In this document: one piece after another, positions 10,695 to 21,913 of the stretch
Numbering within the stretch: position 1 is the stretch's first letter
Layout of the letters: the number at the start of each line of letters is the position of its first letter
Origin: Dastarcus helophoroides
Taxonomy: Eukaryota; Arthropoda; Insecta; Coleoptera; Bothrideridae
Reading direction: 5' to 3'
DNA length: 64,000 nt
Assembly (NCBI GenBank): GCA_028583605.1
Contig: CM053326.1
Location: forward strand, 3,978,385-4,042,384
Notes under the pieces: model-generated
Seen by the model: only the letters and a program-made list of their open reading frames with translations
Database searches by the model: none
Told to the model about the DNA's origin: nothing
Translations under genes and position numbers: made by a program

Positions 10695-13378
10695 AATTTT
10701 GGTTGAAAGTAAAATAAATTTGTTAAAGATTAAATTTTTATAACTAATAAGTTTTCCATTTTTCTGGAATTTTTGAGTAAAAATGTTGAGCACTTCAAAT
10801 TTTACCAAAATTGTGGGTTAGCATTTTTAAAATCACAAATTGATAAAAATGTTTCATAAAGTTTTACTTTTTGTAAAAAATTACAAAAAGTTTTTTCTCA
10901 AAATTTGGCAACCAAATTCAAAAACTCGATATGCCACAGTTTTGTAATTAAAGTCAAATCTCGTAAATATAAAATCTTCTGATTGAGGTAAAATTTTGTT
11001 TTCTTGTTTTTTTTTTGGAAGTTTTGGCCTTGGAACTAAAAAGTTTCTAGAAAACTCAACAGCGTGGGTAAAATTCCAATTTATAAAAAAAATGAGTTTT
11101 AACCGAAAACCTTAAAATAATTCAGATTTCTTAGAACGTTTTTATTAAAATGAAAACATTATTTATCTAAAAAAATTCAAAATTTCGAATTTTAATTTCT
11201 AAATTTTAGAAAACTTATCAAAATTTCATGTTTAAATTTGACATTACAACAAAATTATAAATTTCTTCTTTTTCTTGAAATGTTCGAATTTTTCTTATAA
11301 TTTCTTGTTAACATGAAATTTATTTTTATCAATTTTAAGTTTCTCTGGACATTTAAACTTTTTTCTCAAAATGTGGTGGTTAGGTTTAACATTTTAAGAT
11401 TAAAGTAGAAATTTCGGAAAATAGTCAAAATTTTCAAAAAAGTGCAATCTATTAAAGAAAAACATTTTACAAAAATTTTAATTTGACATTTTAACCATTT
11501 TATCGAATTTTTTACTTTAATCTCAAAATTCGAGAAAAAGACCGAAATTCTAAGATCTCCTTAGGAGAGTTTCTCTTTTGAAAGTGAAAATAATTTGTTA
11601 AAGATTAACTGTAGATAACTAATAAGATTTCCATTTTTCTGGAAACTTTGAATTTTTAAGTAAAAATGTTGAGCACTTCAAATTTTACCAAAATTCTGGA
11701 TTAGTATTTTTAAAATCACAAATTGATAAAAATGTTTCATAAACTTTTACTTTTTGTAAAAAATAACAAAAAGTGTTTTCTCAAAATTTGGCAACCAAAT
11801 TCAAAAACTCGATATGCCACAGTTTTGTAATTAAAGTCAAATCTCGTAAATATAAAATCTTCTGATTGAGGTAAAATTTTGTTTTCTTGTTTTTTTTTTG
11901 GAAGTTTTGGCCTTGGAACTAAAAAGTTCTAGAAAACTCGACAGCGTGGGTAAAATTCCAATTTATAAAAAAAATGAGTTTTAACCGAAAACCTTAAAAT
12001 AATTCAGATTTCTTAGAACGTTTTTATTAAAATGAAAACATTATTTATCTAAAAAAATTCAAAATTTCGAATTTTAATTTCGAAATTTTCGAAAACTTAT
12101 CAAAATTTCATGTTTAAATTTGACATTTACAAACTTTCGTTATAGTAAAACAAAATTATAAATTTCTTCTTTTTCTTGAAATGTTCGAATTTTTCTTATA
12201 ATTTCTTGTTAACATGAAATTTATTTTTATCAATTTTAAGCTTCTCTGGACATTTAAACTTATTTTCCCAAAATGTGGTGGTTAGGTTTAAAATTTTAAG
12301 ATTAAAGTAGAAATTTCGGAAAATAGTCAAAATTTTCAAAAAAGTGCGATCTATTAAAGAAAAACATTTCACAAAAATTTTAATTTGACATTTTAACCAT
12401 TTTATCGAATTTTTTACTTTAATCTCAAAATTCGAGAAAAAGACCGAAATTCTAAGATCTCCTTAGGAAAGTTTCTCTTTTGAAAGTGAAAATAATTTGT
12501 TAAAGATTAACTGTAGATAACTAATAAGATTTCCATTTTTCTGGAAACTTTGAATTTTTAAGTAAAAATGTTGAGCACTTCAAATTTTACCAAAATTCTG
12601 GGTTAGTATTTTTAAAATCACAAATTGATAAAAATGTTTCATAAACTTTTACTTTTTGTAAAAAATAACAGAAAGTGTTTTCTCAAAATTTGGCAACCAA
12701 ATTCAAAAACTCGATATGCCACAATTTTGTAATTAAAGTCAAATCTCGTAAATATAAAATCTTCTGATTGAGGTAAAATTTTGTTTTCTTGTTTTTTTTT
12801 TGGAAGTTTTGGCCTTGGAACTAAAAATTTTTAGAAAACTCGACAGCGTGGGTAAAATTCCAATTTATAAAAAAAATGAGTTTTAACCGAAAACCTTAAA
12901 ATAATTCAGATTTCTTAGAACGTTTTTATTAAAATGAAAACATTATTTATCTAAAAAAATTCAAAATTTCGAATTTTAATTTCGAAATTTTCGAAAACTT
13001 ATCAAAATTTCATGTTTAAATTTGACATTTACAAACTTTCGTTATAGTAAAACAAAATTATAAATTTCTTCTTTTTCTTGAAATGTTCGAATTTTTCTCA
13101 CAATTTCTTGTTAACATGAAATTTATTTTTATCAATTTTAAGCTTCTCTGGACATTTAAACTTATTTTCTCAAAATGTGGTGGTTAGGTTTAAAATTTTA
13201 AGATTAAAGTCGAAATTTCGGAAAATAGTCAAAATTTTCAAAAAAGTGCGATCTATTAAAGGAAAACATTTCACAAAAATTTTAATTTGAAATTTTAACC
13301 ATTTTATCGAATTTTTTACTTTAGTCTTAAAATTCGAGAAAAAGACCGAAATTCTAAGATCTTAGGAGAGTTTCTTTT
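10695..13378 (+). repeat. Tandem array of three ~0.9-kb units, non-coding
   Basis: The anchor gttgagcacttcaaatttta occurs at about 10784, 11668 and 12570, giving periods of about 884 and 902 bp. Each unit runs from near gaaagt-aaataatttgttaa to agaccgaaattctaagat. Units two and three are nearly identical; unit one is slightly more diverged and lacks a roughly 20-bp block (acaaactttcgttatagtaa) present in the other two. No frame is open through a unit, so this is satellite-like DNA, not coding. Confidence 0.85.
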
Positions 13379-13594
13379 GCAAATTCTAAATTTTAACTCA
13401 AACCCTATTATTTTTGTCCAAAAATTTCGATACAAAACTCAAAACTTACTTAAACTTTTTGTTAGAGATTTTGACTTTTGATCTCAAAATTTTGACCTCA
13501 TCTTAAGGTTTGAACTTTTTTTCGAAATTTTGAATTTAAACCTAAAAGTTGGACGTCTTTTTTGAAATTTCGCGTTAGGACTAAATTCTTGTGA

Positions 13595-14330
13595 ACTGTT
13601 TTTAGGGGTTATCTTTAAGGGTGGGGAGTTCACCACCTAAATCGCAAATTTAGCATCTAAAAAAATTGTTGACACATTATTTTGATGCAATATCAACATA
13701 TTTTAAGTTAAAGGTGAAAACATAAATGTTTTGTTTCGCAATCTAATAATGATCACATCCTTGGGGTTCTCCAAGCATCATAAAAATAGGGGTGTTACGT
13801 TATTTCACTGTTAATGCAAAATATATGTCAAAATTATTATTATAGAAGTAAAATTGAAAACATATGTTGTGTTTTACTTTTCATACCACTGTACAGAAAA
13901 AAATTAACTCAAGGGGTAAATCACCCCTTGCAAGAATTTGTTTTGAAAAACCCTGAGAGAGGTCAATTTTATTTTTTAGTCTTCTTAATAAAGTTGTTAA
14001 GTTTGATAAAATTCAATTGTTCAAAAGTTGATATATAAGAAAAAAATTAAACTCACCCCCACAAAAATTAGGGGTTGCAACTTTTTAACATAACTTATAT
14101 GTTTTTAGAAGCGGTTTTTCATGAGAAATAGCAGAGCGTTTGTTTCATCAAAAAAGTCTGAATAATTCTGGAGTTATTAAAGAGAAACTGTTTTTTGGGG
14201 TTAATTTTAAGGGGTGGTTTTACCACTTGAATCGCCGAATTGGCAGTTAAGTCCAATATTGTTTTATGTACTATAACATATCACAAAAATGAAAAAAATC
14301 TGTGGGGTACACCTCGGGTACATTCCTTGT
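13595..14330 (+). repeat. Diverged direct repeat of ~0.59-kb period
   Basis: The block with ggggttatctttaagggtgg followed by a caccac-aaatcgc segment at 13604 recurs in altered form at 14195 (ggggttaattttaaggggtgg and accacttgaatcgcc). Similar GGGGT...ACCCC words appear in the tandem repeat near 38300. No coding potential was seen. Confidence 0.45.
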
Positions 14331-14339
14331 TAGTTCAGA

Positions 14340-16040
14340 ATTTGGATTTTTTCTTAAAATTTTGTGTTTAAATTTTAGAATTGAAAATTTGAGAAAACTT
14401 TTGTTTTAGAAGTTTTTTATCTTTTCAAAGTTTTGCATTAAATTTTTTATAGAAAATTAAAAGTTATACTTTTTTAAATTCTACTTAAAAATTTCCAGTC
14501 TTTCTGTTTCAATTTTTTTTCAAAATTTCTTGTTTAAACTTAAAATCTGAAAATTGAATTCTTTAAAATAAATTTATTTGAAATAACTTTTAAAACGTTT
14601 AAGCTTTTTCTCAAATTTTTAACGTTACAGTTGTTTTTTTATTTTTTTCTGATTTTAAAATGGAAATTTTGACTTTTTGTAGAAATTTTGACTTTAGTCT
14701 AAAAACATGAATTTGCTTTATACCGTACCGAGATACAGTATCTCTCTGAAGATGATAGCTTGGATCAAAACGCGTTAGAGCAACCTTTGTTATGTTTTCT
14801 AATCCATCTTGGTTTCAGGGGACAAGATTTGTATTTCAATTTTTGGTGAAGGATATAATTATTTTATGGCTCAAAGTCGCCTTTTTTAGCATTTGCCGAT
14901 AATAAACCACCGTTGGTGGTTTGTTCTATTTTTTTTATTTTTCTTTGTTATTTTTTTGTTAAATATGTAGTTCACGAGTTAGGAATATTTAACATACCAC
15001 CAAATAAGGTTAAAAAATAACACGAAATAAAATTTTAGAAACATGCTACAGCTGGAAACGAGAAAACATATGGAAATATTTCATTCAAATATTCAAAAGT
15101 GTCTCATTTCTCGTATCAATCATTTGTCCCATTTTCTCTTTTTCAGTTTGTATTTACTTTAGAAAATTGTAATAAACGTAATGCATTCGAATGCATCATT
15201 GGTCCCAAACAACCCGTAAAAGATTAAACTTCAACGCTTGCATCCACAATTGTCAAACTGTAAAATGAAACAATGGTAATGTTTTTATGCAATCTAAATT
15301 ATCTAGAATGGTAGAAAGTCGGGTACAATTTTTAGTTAATATTTCATTTAACATATGTAATAATCTGCCATGTACTAAAGTACCAGTATACTAAAAATCA
15401 TTAATTAAATCGATTGAAGTAACCAAATGAACTGAAATTTGTGACATTTTTAAAATGAACTCTGGCACACAATGCCACCCAAGTACGTTGTTCGACTTGT
15501 CTTTTTTGTAATCCTTAATTTAAACTTCACCTACATCGATCATTATATGTCACATACACGAGAAAGCGGTTTAGAAATGGCTTCACCTGACATTAGATTG
15601 ACATGACACATTTTCAATAAATTCGCGCATCGTAGCCAAGAGAGCAATGATGGTTGAAAGAATTGATCTTTAGAACCACATCACGATATGTACACTTTAT
15701 TTTTTATTTTATTGTTAGTAACACAAAATAAACTGTGTGCAAAAAGAAAGGTAACATTTCATGGTGAACGAACGACTCAAACTAAAATATTAACTCTACA
15801 AAATAAATAACGATACGACGCACTGGTTTATTTAATTTTGAAGCATATTAACTCAGATAATAAGCCTTGTATATACGAATATATACAAGTTTATTACGAT
15901 GCAATTGAAATCTAATTTCATTAGAATCTAATGAAAACTAGACTGCAATTGCAAAGTTCACGTAGATGAGGCAAAGCTTGTATCACGGGTTGCATCGCAA
16001 CATCCATAAATACAAAGGTCCTCGGCATGACTTTACTTTC
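14340..16040. other. No recognisable gene
   Basis: AT-rich DNA. A fragment near 14808-14845 (ggtttcaggggacaagattt and following) recurs at 22689-22722, so it is a dispersed repeat. The words gaagatgatagcttggatc and aaacgcgttagag near 14750 resemble 3' regions of arthropod retroelements but are too short to assign. Confidence 0.4.
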
Positions 16041-16047
16041 ATCTAGT

Positions 16048-16173
16048 TTTGACAAATGACCAATCAAATGTTCTGTAATTAAACAGTTAAATGTGCTTAA
16101 AATTGAAAATATGTACAATTTTAAGCACGTTTAAATGTTTAATTACAGAACATTTGATTGGTCATTTGTCAAA
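16048..16173. repeat. Near-perfect hairpin, ~57-bp arms
   Basis: The arm tttgacaaatgaccaatcaa ... cttaaaatt is followed by a loop of about 12 nt (gaaaatatgtac) and by the reverse-complement arm ending ttggtcatttgtcaaa. Only one or two mismatches occur (acagttaaatgtg against cacgtttaaatgt). The short loop suggests a snap-back duplication, a mini-MITE or a small-RNA precursor-like hairpin. No flanking gene indicates its origin. Confidence 0.8.
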
Positions 16174-18129
16174 GCATATTAACGTTGGTTAGCAGTTAGG
16201 TTGTTGTTTATAGAAATGTCAATGATAGCATATAGCCAGAATAGGTGCAGTGTACTTACATTAATACTCGAGTGCCTCTTTTCCGAACTATTTTATACCT
16301 GTCGGGTGCATGAAAACAGTGATGATTATGAAAACAGTGATGATTCGTCGGTAAACTACATAGTGTTTAAAAAATTTCCATCACATTACAGAGGGTCACA
16401 TAAAATAAAAAGTCGGGAAATAACTCTCGAGTATTAACCACTTTTAACACTTGCACCAGTAACAGCGAATTTAATTCATTACTTGCAGCATTAATATCTT
16501 CGTTTGGTCTCGCGATTTCACCTTTTTTTATTTTCGCGCAACTTCTGCAATTCGCTGCTACCCGATTTTCATATAAAAAAGCAAATCACCCAACGACTGT
16601 TCCGCATTCATCGGCGCTGCCAGGATTATTTAATATTTTTCGTATTGTCATTTATACATAACCTAGCAATGCTTTGTTTATTTATTTCACCCGAGTTCTC
16701 ACTGCGCAGTTGTACATTCTCCTTCTATCTATTTATCTGGGTCTTGGAGCTTTGGAGCCATTGACATCTCAAAAGGTGGTTTAAATTATGATTTTAAAAT
16801 ATTTTTTCTCGGCGTAATTTTACCTGATTTTTAACCACGTATTCGTATTATACTGATTTTATTCTATCTTTTCTTAAAATTAATGCCGTTATGACTGAAA
16901 CACCCTGTATATAACGTAAATTTGTCTCTTCTGTTCGTTTAATGTTTTTATTAACAGCGAATGGGATTTTTAAACAATGACTACATACATGAATGAAGTT
17001 GACATAAACCAGTCTAGCTGATATCAAAAACATACGTTTATTAATTCATTATTTCTGATGTGCTTCTAGGAAATTCACGAGAGTTCTTTATTGCCTCGCC
17101 CGCATATGAGTAAAATGTAAACGTTGACGGAGATACACAAGCACAATGTGATACCTTCAATCAGATTACGTATATTCTTGCATCCTATTGTGGACGTAAC
17201 ATGAATAAACAAGGTTGGCTAGGCAGGCAGTTCAGTTGGAAATAACTTATCAGCGTATTACATAAGGCAGTGTAAGGCTTGTGTATATAGATCGAGCTAA
17301 ATGCATTCTCGCTCATCGAGTCTGGTAACTGAATAGTTAGCTAACTGTTCGCCTAAGTAATAGCAATACATCAAGCTTATTTAACAATATTGATTAATTC
17401 AGCCTCAACGTACGTGATTTACTCCAAATTGTTAACCTAACCCTCTATTAAGTTGATTCAGAAAGTCTATGGGAAAGTTTTCTTGCAAAACTAACTTGTC
17501 TTACGCTACATTAGCAGTTTGTAAAGTCTTCGGGAGTAAACAAGAGTACGGTATAACTAAGAAATTTTCCCGTTAAGCTTTTCCAAAGCAAGCTTGACAA
17601 GACCCTTTTTTACCTAGTGTTTATGCTGAATCTTGGACTACTTTGTGTACATTTGCAAATCCCCAAGGTAAAACTTCTGTGTTACAGCTGACAGTAAATG
17701 AAACTGAAATAATTAATTAAATTAATGTTAATAAGAAGTTGGAATGAAACTTAAAGGAAAATTAAGAAACTTCTGTTTTCTATATAAATAGTTAAACTGC
17801 CTATAGTAGAAGTGACTGTAGCAATAAAAATCATACCTACCATCCAATTTAAAATAAGTGGTGATAGTTTACACTGCATTTTTTATTCAGTGCTGTATTG
17901 TTTGGTTGACAGAACTCATGAACAACCGTTATTTTCTTCAATATCCCCAAAATGTACGTATTTAATGTACGAATATCCCCAAAATATACTTATTTAAAAT
18001 TTATTTATCTCTAAGAACAAAAAGGGCGGTTTCAATTTTATTTGTACTTGAACAGTAGGTGCCAGCAAACTGTGAACGCTAAAATTAAATCCATCGTGTC
18101 GCAACATCTACCATATGTCAAATTTACAT
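16174..18129. other. No recognisable gene
   Basis: Comparatively complex sequence, less repeat-like than its surroundings, but no reading frame with a recognisable product. A caccctgtata end occurs at 16891. This stretch could be unique intergenic or intronic DNA. Confidence 0.4.
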
Positions 18130-18137
18130 ATATTTAT

Positions 18138-18504
18138 TAGGGTGGTCCTTATTTAGGAAATGTTCGAATTTTTTTCCACGATAGTCCTAAATCGGTTCCA
18201 AATATATAAAAAAAATTCATGCCAAGTTATAGCTCTTAATTTTAATATCAACCCGGCCCCCCCGATAGCCAAAGTTTTAAATGGAAATAACATAGGAAAA
18301 GTTCTGTTAATACTTTGGAATTTTTTATCCCATAAACCAATAAACATATCATGTCGACAAATGATTATTTTTATAGAAAATTTACCGCTCGACTGGTTTA
18401 AAAGTTATTCGAGGTCAAAATCAAAGTTCTAGTCAATCTAATGGTTTTTTTTCGTTTTTACCATCATTTTATGATTCAAAAATGAAAAAAGGGTTATAAT
18501 TTTT
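18138..18504 (+). repeat. Left terminal inverted repeat
   Basis: Pairs with 21455-21849. It contains a run of seven C at about 18256-18262 (cccggcccccccgatag) that is conserved in both copies, an unusual feature in this AT-rich window. Confidence 0.9.
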
Positions 18505-18928
18505 AATCTTGATGATTTTTTTCCAGAAAAATTTCAAGGTGACCGTGACCCTAAAATAATAGTTACACTAATTTTTTTTTATTTTTGAACTGTCATAAGT
18601 TTCAACTATATTTCCAATTTCAAAATACACAAAATATTTTTGGCAAATTATTGAACGATTTTAATTTTGATTGACAAAAATATTGATACAATCTGGTTTC
18701 AAATTTAAATTTCAAGATAAAAACATTTCAGAAACTGATTATGCCGCCATCTATTAGATTTTACTTCAACTTTTCACATCACAATTTATTCTAAAGTACT
18801 CATAACCTATATTTATTATCTTAACTCTATTAAAATCGTTCACGAATATTTACTAATAGTTATGCTTTCTCGTTGTTTAATTAAATCCTTAAATTTCATC
18901 AATTCGATTTTAAAGTCATCAGACAAAT

Positions 18929-21315
18929 ATGGAACTATCACGTTTACGTCAAAACATCTTTTTAATTGGTGATGTTGACGTCCAAATAGTGGGTAATAAA
19001 TTACCATCGAAATTGCAAGCTCTAAAAGTGTTCTTTTTTCATACACGTATTTTAAATACTTCTGTACCAGAAAGTATCGCTGCAGTAATTGATGAAATTA
19101 TTGTGTTTTGGAAAAAAGCTCAAATTCCCGTTCAAGATATGCAAAGATGCCGAGATAAATTGAAAAAATTGTACGATGAGTGGCGCATACTTGTCAAACA
19201 CAAAAATCGGAGTGACGTGGCTGTAAAAAAACAAAATGAATTTGTTTGTTCATTAAAAAAATTATTTGACATTGCACCATCTAATGTATTTGAAGTTATT
19301 GATGAAAATTCTAAAGAATTCTTAATTAATCAGAGATCAGATGAACGAATTGGTTTTATTGCAAATATTAAAACAAAATATGATGACGATGATAATAATT
19401 CTAATAAATTAAACAAAAAAACTCATTTTGAAAAACGAAAAAAAAAGAGTGATGAAGAAAAAGCATTATTGGGTAAATTATGAGAATCAAATAATCAATT
19501 GATTTTTTATTACTTATTCACGTTCATATTTTATTCGTCATATTATTGTCCTTATTTGTTTTAGACAAAAATGTTGAACTTTTATCTAGCCAGGGAAGTG
19601 CTCTATCTGCATCTAGTGGAGAAATATACTTTCCTACTACTGCCGGATCATCAGAATCAAAAAAAACAAGAGGAAGTTATAATATTCTCAGTGATAGAGT
19701 TGTAGCTACTTTCGATCGATGTAAAGTAAGTGACAGAGATGCTGTATTTATAATAACTGCTATCTGTCAATCACTTATTGATATAAACCTACTAGATGTG
19801 GATATTAACTCTTTGATTATCAATCGATCATCTATTCGAAGACAACGACAAACTCTGCGAGAGTCAAAATCAATAGAAATAAAAAAACACTTCCAAGACT
19901 TGAATTTATCATCTATTGTTGTACACTGGGACGGAAAATTATTACCTAATTTGTTAAATACCGAAACCGTTCATCGATTACCAGTGATAATTACGTCAGA
20001 GGGCAAAGAAATTATGTTAGGTGTACCAACGAGTGAAGATGGGACTGGAAAGGCACAAGCTACTATTATTCACGAAACATTGCTGGATTGGGGATTCGAC
20101 ACTTCTGTCAAAGCGATATCCTGTGATACTACTGCTTCAAATTTAGGCATTCGAAATGGTGCTGCTGCATTACTGGAGAAATTATTAGAGAGAGATTTAT
20201 TATATCTTCCGTGTAGGCATCACATTTTCGAAATTGTCCTAAGATATGTGTTCGAAGCTGTTTTTCCAAATACTGTTGGGCCAAATGTTCCACTTTTTAT
20301 CAGATTTCAAAAGCAATGGGAAACTTTGAATAAACTGAATTACAAAACAGGATTAGATGATCCAAGAAATAAAAACGAGTTAACAGTAGAAAAAATTAGG
20401 TCTATAAAAACTTTTGCCACTGAAGTTCTGACAACAAAGCTGCCTCGTGATGATTACAAAGAGTTTTTGGAGCTTACTCTAGTCTTCATTGGTGTTATCC
20501 CAGAAAAATTTAGTTTTCGTAAGCCAGGAGCTTGCCATCATGCACGGTGGATGGCAAAAGCTATTTACGTGCTGAAAATGTACCTGTTTCGTGAACAGTT
20601 ATCGTTGAAAAAAGGTGAAGACAATAAACTTCGACAAATATGTGTTTTTGTGACAACTGTTTATGTTAAAGCTTGGTATTTATCATCTAATAGTGTAAAA
20701 GCTCCGTACCATGATCTACAATTTATAAAAGAGCTACACAACTTTAAGGCGATCAACAGTAATCTTGCTACTGTAGCAATTAATAGATTTATGAATCATC
20801 TATGGTACTTATCGCCAGAGTTAGCGATCATCGCAATTTTCGATGAAGATGTTCCATTAGAAACCAAATTAAAAATTGTGGCTAAGCTGCATACAGAAGA
20901 AGACAAGATTTCAATTGATATTATTCCGGAAGAAGAGCTGGATTATACTAGTGAAAAATGTAGCGTAAAACGCTTTCAAAGCAAGAATATAAACGATTTA
21001 TTGTACAACGATATCGATTTTTTTGTAACTGCAGAATCGATCAAATTTTTTGAAAGATTTGAGTTACAAACAGAATTTTTACAAATTCATCCTTCTGAAT
21101 GGGCTGAAAATGAAAGCTACAAAACTGCATTACGGTTTGTCGAAAAACTATCGGTTGTAAATGACTGTGCTGAGAGAGGAGTTAAACTAGTGCAAGATTT
21201 TTGTAAACATTATACCAAAGATGAAAAACAAATGCAATTTGTATTACAATTAGTTAAAGATCATCGTCAAATGTTTCCTGATGCGCTAAAGAAAACTAAT
21301 GTAACAACTTCATAA
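18929..21315 (+). CDS. Transposase, two exons (18929-19472, 19565-21315), intact, 764 codons
   Basis: Exon 1 encodes 181 codons plus one base. The 92-bp intron (19473-19564) has donor g/gtaaatta and acceptor tttgttttag, and the phases match, giving one continuous frame to the stop at 21313. Visible blocks are a basic FWKKAQIP...KLKKLYDEWRIL region in the first exon, VVHWDGKLLP near 19920, a LGVPTSEDGTGKAQ segment, ISCDTTASN near 20118, LPCRHHIFEIVLRYVF near 20207, CHHARWMAKAIYVLKM near 20533 and SVVNDCAERGVKLVQDF near the C-terminus. The order (a D in HWDGK, a D in CDTTAS, a CRHH, then a late conserved ERG) resembles an RNase H-fold transposase by inference. Related uncharacterised proteins occur in aphids, Hydra and other animals from memory. 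Alternative starts are unlikely because exon 1 begins after AT-rich non-coding DNA. Confidence 0.8.
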
Positions 21316-21454
21316 AAGTATGTGATTAAAAAAAAAAAAATGATAATATTGGTATTTTCTTTCGTCATTGAAATTTTAATAATAAATTTTTTCAATTCAT
21401 TAATACTTTTCTTTCAGAGCATACGTCAAGGTAAGAAAATTCGTTTGAAATATA

Positions 21455-21849
21455 AATTATAACTCTTTTTTCATTTTTGAATCATAAAATGACGATAAAA
21501 ACGAAAAAAACCATTAGATTGACTAGAACTTTTAACCTCGAATAACTTTTAAACCAGTCAAGTTAGCCAAAAATCACAAGAGACCTTTTTTGTAGAGCGG
21601 TAAATTTTCTATAAAAATAATCATTTGTCGACATGATATGTTTATTGGTTTATGGGATAAAAAATTCCAAAGTATTAACAGAACTTTTCCTATGTTATTT
21701 CCATTTAAAACTTTGGCTATCGGGGGGGCCGGGTTGATATTAAAATTAAGAGCTATAACTTGGCATGAATTTTTTTTTATATATTTGGAACCGATTTAGG
21801 ACTATCGTGGAAAAAAATTCGAACTATTTTCTAAATAAGGACCACCCTA
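21455..21849 (-). repeat. Right terminal inverted repeat
   Basis: Inverted copy of the left TIR, with an extra insertion of about 35 bp near 21565-21600 relative to it. Ends GGACCACCCTA. Confidence 0.9.
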
Positions 21850-21913
21850 ATATTTATCCTTGATAACAAGCTAAAGACTATTTTAAAATATGCAGATGCA
21901 CTTAACTGATGTA

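Larger units (their letters stand above)
18138..21849 (+). mobile_element. Complete DNA transposon with exact 8-bp TSD and ~0.37-kb TIRs
   Basis: Both ends begin TAGGGTGGTCC (the right one as its complement). The element is flanked by identical ATATTTAT at 18130-18137 and 21850-21857. The TIRs (18138-18504 and about 21455-21849) differ only by small indels and substitutions. Between them lies one two-exon gene with an intact frame. An 8-bp duplication is typical of hAT and P superfamilies. The protein has no BED or THAP finger that I can see, so placement is open. Good preservation suggests recent activity. Confidence 0.9.

Noticed and set aside
10695..13378. Array considered as CRISPR-like or coding repeat
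   Set aside because: Units are 0.9 kb without spacers or open frames, in eukaryotic sequence; ordinary tandem repeat.
17281..17340. TATA-like tgtatatag upstream of possible transcription start
   Set aside because: In DNA of this composition such words are frequent by chance and no gene follows.
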